Assembly: GCA_937925645.1 (NCBI GenBank)
Contig: CALAMB010000364.1
Coordinates: 1-10,084, forward strand
Source of the DNA: an uncultured Acidobacteriota bacterium
Lineage (GTDB): Bacteria > Acidobacteriota > JAAYUB01
Direction: 5' to 3'
DNA length: 10,084 bases
The translations under genes and the position numbers were made by a program. A model generated the notes under the pieces. It saw only the letters and a program-made list of their open reading frames with translations, searched no databases and had not been told where the DNA came from. Numbering within the stretch: the first letter of the stretch is position 1; the number at the start of each line of letters is the position of its first letter. Below, piece by piece: positions 6,376 through 10,084 of this stretch.

Positions 6376-6407
6376 AGAGCCCCGACGGCGGGGCTCTTCG
6401 TTTTTTT
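6376..6407 (+). terminator. intrinsic terminator of the DUF2911 gene
   Basis: A 9-bp perfect stem (AGAGCCCCG at 6376-6384 with CGGGGCTCT at 6389-6397) and an ACGG loop are followed by seven T (6401-6407). It lies 30 nt after the stop codon. The minus-strand copy has no T-run, so it does not terminate the convergent symporter gene. A second small hairpin, ACCCGG-N4-CCGGGT (6435-6450), lies just past the symporter stop but also lacks a T-run. Confidence 0.9.
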
Positions 6408-6457
6408 GAAAGCGGCGCGATCCATGTTGCGATGACCCGGCGCCCCGGGTGACGGGC

Positions 6458-8152
6458 TCAGGGCGCGACCGGGAGGGGATCGGTTCCGGTCCGCTGGAAC
6501 AGGAGCGCCAAACCCATGACCAGCAGGCAGCCCACCACGTTGTACCAGAGGAACGAGATGGGCGTGAACAGCCAGCAGGCGATCACCGCCGCCTCGGCGA
6601 TCAGCGCGGCGTAGAACACCGCGGCGCCGCGCACGCGCTTGACATAGAAAGCCACGAGGAAGATGCCCAGGATCGTGCCGTAGAACAGCGAGCCGAGGAT
6701 GTTCACCGCTTCCACCAGCGTCCCGAGGCGGCTGGCGAACTCGGCGAAGAACACTGCCAGCGCCCCCCAGGCCACGGTGATCCAGCGCGACAGGCGCACC
6801 TCCGCGGCGGCATCCGGCGCACGACGCAGCAGGCGGCGGTAAATGTCCACCATGGTGGTGGCGGTCAGGGCGTTGAGCTCGGCCGCGGTGGAGCTCATGG
6901 ACGCGGCGAAGATGGCCGCCAGCACCAGTCCCACCAGCCCGACCGGCAAGTGGTGGATCACGAAGTTGAGAAAGACGTAGTTGGCATCGCCCGCCGTGCC
7001 GCCGCTGCTCTCGATGATCCGGGCGCTCCGTGCCCGCACGTCAGCGGCTGCCGCCTCGGCCCGATGGAGATCGCTCCGGGCGGCGGCGACGGCGGCGGCG
7101 TCGCCGGCCTCGCGGGCGGCGACGTATCGGTCAGCGGCGGCGCGCTGGCTGGCAAACGACATCGCGTGCTCTCGCTCCAGCGCGCGGTATGATTCTCCGG
7201 CGGGACCCGAGCGGGCCTGCTGCGCGGCCACCGGATTGAACGACAGCGGCGGCGGATGGAACTGGTAGAAGGCGAACACGAACACGCCCATCAGCAGGAT
7301 CAGGAACTGCATGGGCACTTTGATCAAGCCGTTGGCCAGCAGGCCCAGGCGGCTATGGGTCACGCTCCGGCCCGTGAGGTAACGCCCCACTTGTGACTGG
7401 TCGGTCCCGAAGTAGGCCAGCGCCAGAAAACAGCCGCCCAGGATGCCGGACCAGAAGTTATAGCGGTTGGTCAGGTCGAACGAGAAATCGATGGCGTTGA
7501 GCCGTCCCAGCTCGCCGGCCACGCGCAGCGCCCCACCGATCGACACGTAGTCAGGCAGCAGAACGACCACCACCACGCCGGCCGCCGCCATGCCGCCCGT
7601 GATGATGAGCATCTGCTGGAACTGGGTCCAGCTCACCGCCTTGGCGCCGCCCCAGGCGGTGTAGATGATCACCAGTCCGCCGATCAGCAGGTTGGTCCAG
7701 TACAGGTTCCAGCCGAGGAGCACTGACAGCACCAGCGCCGGCGCGAAGATGGTCAGCCCCGTCGCCAGGCCCCGCTGGATGAGGAAGAGCAGGGCGGCCA
7801 GCGCCCGGGTCTTGAGGTCGAAGCGGCCCTCCAGGTACTCATAGGCGGTGTAAACCTTCAGCCGGTGGTAGATGGGCACCGCGGTGGCGGCCAGGATCAC
7901 CATGGCGATGGGGAGACCCAGGTAGAACTGGACGAAGCGCATGCCGTCGGTGAACGCCTGACCCGGTGTGGAGAGGAACGTGATGGCGCTCGCCTGGGTG
8001 GCCATGATGGAGAGCGCCACCACGTGCCAGCGCATCTGGCGGCCCGCCAGCAGGTAGCCGTCCAGGTCCCGGCTGGCCCGGCCCTTCCATACGCCGTACG
8101 CCACGATGAACGCCAGCGATGCGCCCAGCACCAGCCAGTCCCAGCCGCTCAT
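6458..8152 (-). CDS. SSS-family sodium:solute symporter with a periplasmic insertion
   Basis: A 564-residue inner-membrane transporter of the solute:sodium symporter family (LeuT fold), expected to use the sodium gradient to import a solute. It begins with TM segment WDWLVLGASLAFIVAYGVW and has GRQMRWHVVALSIMATQASAITFLS (37-61), SVTQ-like SWTQFQQM (174-181), the SSS signature region GTDQSQVGRYLTGRS (249-263) and the Na-site helix ASMSSTAAELNALTATTMVDIY (417-438). About 90 residues (299-390), rich in Ala, Arg and Glu and probably coiled-coil helix, are inserted before the Na-site helix, in the loop that faces outward in SSS structures. Substrate is not readable from sequence; known members carry sugars, sialic acid, proline or pantothenate. 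The ATG at 8152 overlaps the stop of the 49-residue gene by 4 nt (ATGA); an upstream in-frame start at 8233 would lie inside that gene. It is the last gene of the operon in this window. Confidence 0.9.
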   Translation of the reverse strand: MSGWDWLVLGASLAFIVAYGVWKGRASRDLDGYLLAGRQMRWHVVALSIMATQASAITFLSTPGQAFTDGMRFVQFYLGLPIAMVILAATAVPIYHRLKVYTAYEYLEGRFDLKTRALAALLFLIQRGLATGLTIFAPALVLSVLLGWNLYWTNLLIGGLVIIYTAWGGAKAVSWTQFQQMLIITGGMAAAGVVVVVLLPDYVSIGGALRVAGELGRLNAIDFSFDLTNRYNFWSGILGGCFLALAYFGTDQSQVGRYLTGRSVTHSRLGLLANGLIKVPMQFLILLMGVFVFAFYQFHPPPLSFNPVAAQQARSGPAGESYRALEREHAMSFASQRAAADRYVAAREAGDAAAVAAARSDLHRAEAAAADVRARSARIIESSGGTAGDANYVFLNFVIHHLPVGLVGLVLAAIFAASMSSTAAELNALTATTMVDIYRRLLRRAPDAAAEVRLSRWITVAWGALAVFFAEFASRLGTLVEAVNILGSLFYGTILGIFLVAFYVKRVRGAAVFYAALIAEAAVIACWLFTPISFLWYNVVGCLLVMGLALLFQRTGTDPLPVAP

Positions 8153-8298
8153 CGGAACACCCGCCCGAAGAAGTAGAACAGGACGATCCAGCCGGCGAGG
8201 CCGAGCAGCACCAGGGCGTAGAGCCGCCCCCACGTGCCGAGGAGAGGCGGCGGCTCCTCGGGCGGCTCCGGCCCGCGCCCGGCGGCGGGCTCACTCAT
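8149..8298 (-). CDS. 49-residue single-pass membrane protein, putative symporter accessory subunit
   Basis: A small protein with a Pro/Glu/Gly-rich N-terminus (MSEPAAGRGPEPPEEPPPLL) and one hydrophobic helix (about residues 26-44, LYALVLLGLAGWIVLFYFF) ending in the basic tail GRVFR. Support for a real gene is strong: GGAGG (8305-8309) lies 6 nt before the ATG, the start overlaps the end of the PIG-L gene by 8 nt, and its TGA overlaps the symporter ATG by 4 nt. The basic residues after the helix suggest N-out/C-in topology, but that is weak evidence. I recognise no named family. Some other SSS transporters are paired with small membrane partners (YjcH/DUF485 with ActP, YhdT/DUF997 with PanF), so a similar partner role is a reasonable inference; it could also be a leader peptide whose translation controls the symporter. 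Confidence 0.8.
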   Translation of the reverse strand: MSEPAAGRGPEPPEEPPPLLGTWGRLYALVLLGLAGWIVLFYFFGRVFR

Positions 8299-10084
8299 CG
8301 GCGGCCTCCAGCGAGAGCAGGTTCACGAAGAGACGATACGCACCGGGCACGCCCGCGGGGAGCTGCCGGAAGAAAGCCAGCCCGGTGTAGGCGAAGTGGC
8401 CCCGGCCGTGCCGAACGACGACGAGCCCGCCGTCCAGCGGCGCCTCGCCCGGGTCGTGCATGGCCAGCGGCGCGGCGAACCGCGGGTCACGCTCCCCGGC
8501 GAAGTAAAGCCCGCGCTCCTGTTCCCAGCCGGCGAAGTCCGCCGCGGTGATCCGGTTGGGGGTGGTCAGGACGGGATGCTCCGGGAGGAGGAAGATGACC
8601 GGCGATGCCTCATCGGTGACGCGGCGCCGGGTGAGCGTGAGCGGGACGGGGCCCACGGGGTCCGCCACGAGGCCGCGGTCGGTGGCGTACTGGACGACGA
8701 GCGTGCCGCCCCCGGCGACGTAGTCGGCCAGGCGGCCCGCCAGCGGGGACAGCCGCAGCCGCGTGTTGTAGGCCCGGACCCCGGCCACGATGGCAGGGTA
8801 CGCCGACAGGTCGCCCGACTCGAGATCCTCGTCGGAGAGCAGCTCCACCGTGTAGCCAATCTGGCGCAGGCAGTCGGGCACGTCGTCGCCGGCGCCCATG
8901 ATGTAGCCGATTCGGCGGCCGTCGCGCCGCAGGTCCAGCCGCACCAGGTGCAGGTGGGCGGGCGGGAACACGGTCTGGGTGGGGATGTGCGGATAGGCCA
9001 GCTGCATCCGGCCCTGACGGTAGGTGCCGCCATCGGTCACCGCGGCCAGGTCCAGCACCGCGGCGCCGGCTCCGGGAGGCGGAGACACCCAAACGGACAG
9101 GGACAGCTCGTCCGATTTCCGTTCCAGCGCGAAGGCCTGCGCGGCCGGTTCCACCCGCCAACCGTCAGGCACGGCGGCGGTGATCGTTCCCCGGATTCCG
9201 GGCCGCCCGGCCACGACGGTGAAGCGGATCTCGCGGGGCCGGTCGTCGGCGCACATCTCCACGCGGTCCGCCGTCCGGATCATCACCGGCGGCTGAATGA
9301 CGAACGGCCGGTACCGCTCGCCCTCCACCGCGTCGCGCCATCGGTAGCGCACGGGCACGGGGAAATCGACGGCCGTGGCGCCGAACACCAGCCGGAAGGC
9401 GGCTTCGATCGCCGGCGGGTTCTCGGCCAATCCGCGCCGTGCCGGATCGTCGTCGCGGTAGACGCCCCGTTCCGGCTCCTGGAGCAGCCAGTACGGTTGG
9501 GAGACGGCCGCGTCCGGCGGTATGATTGTGGCAAGTTGCACGGTCTCGGGCCGATCGGCGGCCAGGGCGGCGTCGAGCGACTGAGTATGGCCGGCGGCGG
9601 TCACGGACGCCCAGGCGATGGGCGCCCCCGACCGGTTGATGGCCGTGACGGACACCCTGACCGTGTCGCCCGGCGCGGCCGTGTCCGTTTCGGCGATCGC
9701 CTCCAGCCAGAGACCGGCGCAGTCGCGGATGGCGTCCCTCAGCTCCTCGCGTTTCACCGCCGCCCATGGGTGATCAAGTTGCTGCAGCGCCTCCCACGCT
9801 TGCAGGAGCAGCGGCAGCACGTCGCCGGGCCGGCGAGGATTGAATCGGGCGGCTGCTTCGTTGAGCAACTCGCCGACCGTTTCGCCGCCCGGCACCCGGG
9901 CCCAGGTGGTGTCAATGCCATCGAATAAATCAGAGACGGGCGGTTCTCCGGCCAGGAGCTTGAAATAATCGGTGTACGCGCCGCGGCGGGCCAGCATGCC
10001 GAAGCCCTGGGTCTTGTGCATGGAGCGGCTGCGGGCGGCGGTCTCGGCGAACGATTCGCCGAACAGCGGGTCGTAGGCGCCGGG
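8291..10084 (-). CDS. PIG-L family deacetylase-type protein, C-terminal part (N-terminus off the right edge)
   Basis: An open frame of 597 residues runs in from the right edge (PGAYDPLFGESFAETAARSRS, then MHKTQGFG...). The internal ATG at 10021 is not the true start. From memory, the sequence matches the long C-terminal part of large PIG-L/LmbE-type proteins of Acidobacteriota and Bacteroidota, whose N-terminal domain is a Zn-dependent N-acetylglucosamine deacetylase; that catalytic domain is outside the window. Visible parts: a helical linker, an Ig/NEW3-like beta region (about fragment residues 130-380, e.g. APGDTVRVSVTAINRSG and a later RGTITAAVPDGWRVEP), and a glutamine-amidotransferase-like domain (about 385-595) with RIGYIMGAGDDVPDCL, SAYPAIVAGVRAYNTR, YVAGGGTLVVQY, EHPVLTTPNRIT and FFRQLPAGVPGAYRLF. 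Members usually carry a signal peptide, so it is probably extracytoplasmic. It heads the overlapping unit with the 49-residue protein and the symporter. Its substrate is unknown. Confidence 0.82.
   Translation of the reverse strand, partial: PGAYDPLFGESFAETAARSRSMHKTQGFGMLARRGAYTDYFKLLAGEPPVSDLFDGIDTTWARVPGGETVGELLNEAAARFNPRRPGDVLPLLLQAWEALQQLDHPWAAVKREELRDAIRDCAGLWLEAIAETDTAAPGDTVRVSVTAINRSGAPIAWASVTAAGHTQSLDAALAADRPETVQLATIIPPDAAVSQPYWLLQEPERGVYRDDDPARRGLAENPPAIEAAFRLVFGATAVDFPVPVRYRWRDAVEGERYRPFVIQPPVMIRTADRVEMCADDRPREIRFTVVAGRPGIRGTITAAVPDGWRVEPAAQAFALERKSDELSLSVWVSPPPGAGAAVLDLAAVTDGGTYRQGRMQLAYPHIPTQTVFPPAHLHLVRLDLRRDGRRIGYIMGAGDDVPDCLRQIGYTVELLSDEDLESGDLSAYPAIVAGVRAYNTRLRLSPLAGRLADYVAGGGTLVVQYATDRGLVADPVGPVPLTLTRRRVTDEASPVIFLLPEHPVLTTPNRITAADFAGWEQERGLYFAGERDPRFAAPLAMHDPGEAPLDGGLVVVRHGRGHFAYTGLAFFRQLPAGVPGAYRLFVNLLSLEAADE

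Noticed and set aside
6435..6450. Small hairpin as a terminator for the symporter operon
   Set aside because: Only 6 bp and no T-run follows on the minus strand.
8234..9928. 564-residue plus-strand open frame antisense to the PIG-L gene
   Set aside because: Arg/Gly/His-rich without domains, typical of a GC-rich antisense shadow.
10021..10021. ATG at 10021 as the true start of the PIG-L-type gene
   Set aside because: The same frame stays open to the window edge with family-like sequence upstream, so the gene continues beyond the right end.

Overview
The window is GC-rich (clearly above 60% by eye) bacterial chromosomal DNA with short intergenic gaps, several Shine-Dalgarno sites and overlapping operon genes. 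The gene mix (UbiX next to an MqnP-like UbiA prenyltransferase, a secreted DUF2911 protein, and a large PIG-L protein with an SSS-family symporter) suggests an Acidobacteriota-like or related environmental bacterium. This taxonomic guess is inferred from gene content only. I see no mobile elements, CRISPR arrays, rRNA or tRNA genes.

Layout from left to right. (1) 1-1393, minus strand: ubiX and a UbiA/MqnP-like prenyltransferase overlap by 4 nt and probably form a quinone-biosynthesis operon. Its promoter sits so close to the ubiX ATG that the mRNA is probably leaderless. (2) 1394-1717: a non-coding gap with a near-consensus plus-strand promoter followed about 25 nt later by an intrinsic terminator, a candidate tiny RNA. 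(3) 1718-2206, minus: a pyridoxamine-5'-phosphate-oxidase-like FMN split-barrel protein. (4) 2328-3719, plus: an M24 metallopeptidase whose C-terminal half resembles eukaryotic-type prolidase. (5) 3720-4023: the gap between convergent genes, holding two nine-unit heptamer arrays in opposite orientation. (6) 4024-5208, minus: a PLP-dependent trans-sulfuration enzyme with a promoter, a palindrome over the -10 box and a leader hairpin. (7) 5501-6346, plus: a secreted DUF2911 protein with a strong terminator. (8) 6458-10084, minus: three overlapping genes, in transcription order a large PIG-L-type protein (N-terminal part off the right edge), a 49-residue single-pass membrane protein, and an SSS-family sodium:solute symporter.

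The most interesting candidate system is the last one. A probably extracytoplasmic PIG-L deacetylase-like protein with a glutamine-amidotransferase-like C-terminal domain is translationally coupled to a tiny membrane protein and a symporter. The symporter carries an unusual helical insertion of about 90 residues in a loop predicted to face the periplasm. A 'process outside, import with a small accessory subunit' module is a reasonable hypothesis; the substrate cannot be read from the sequence.
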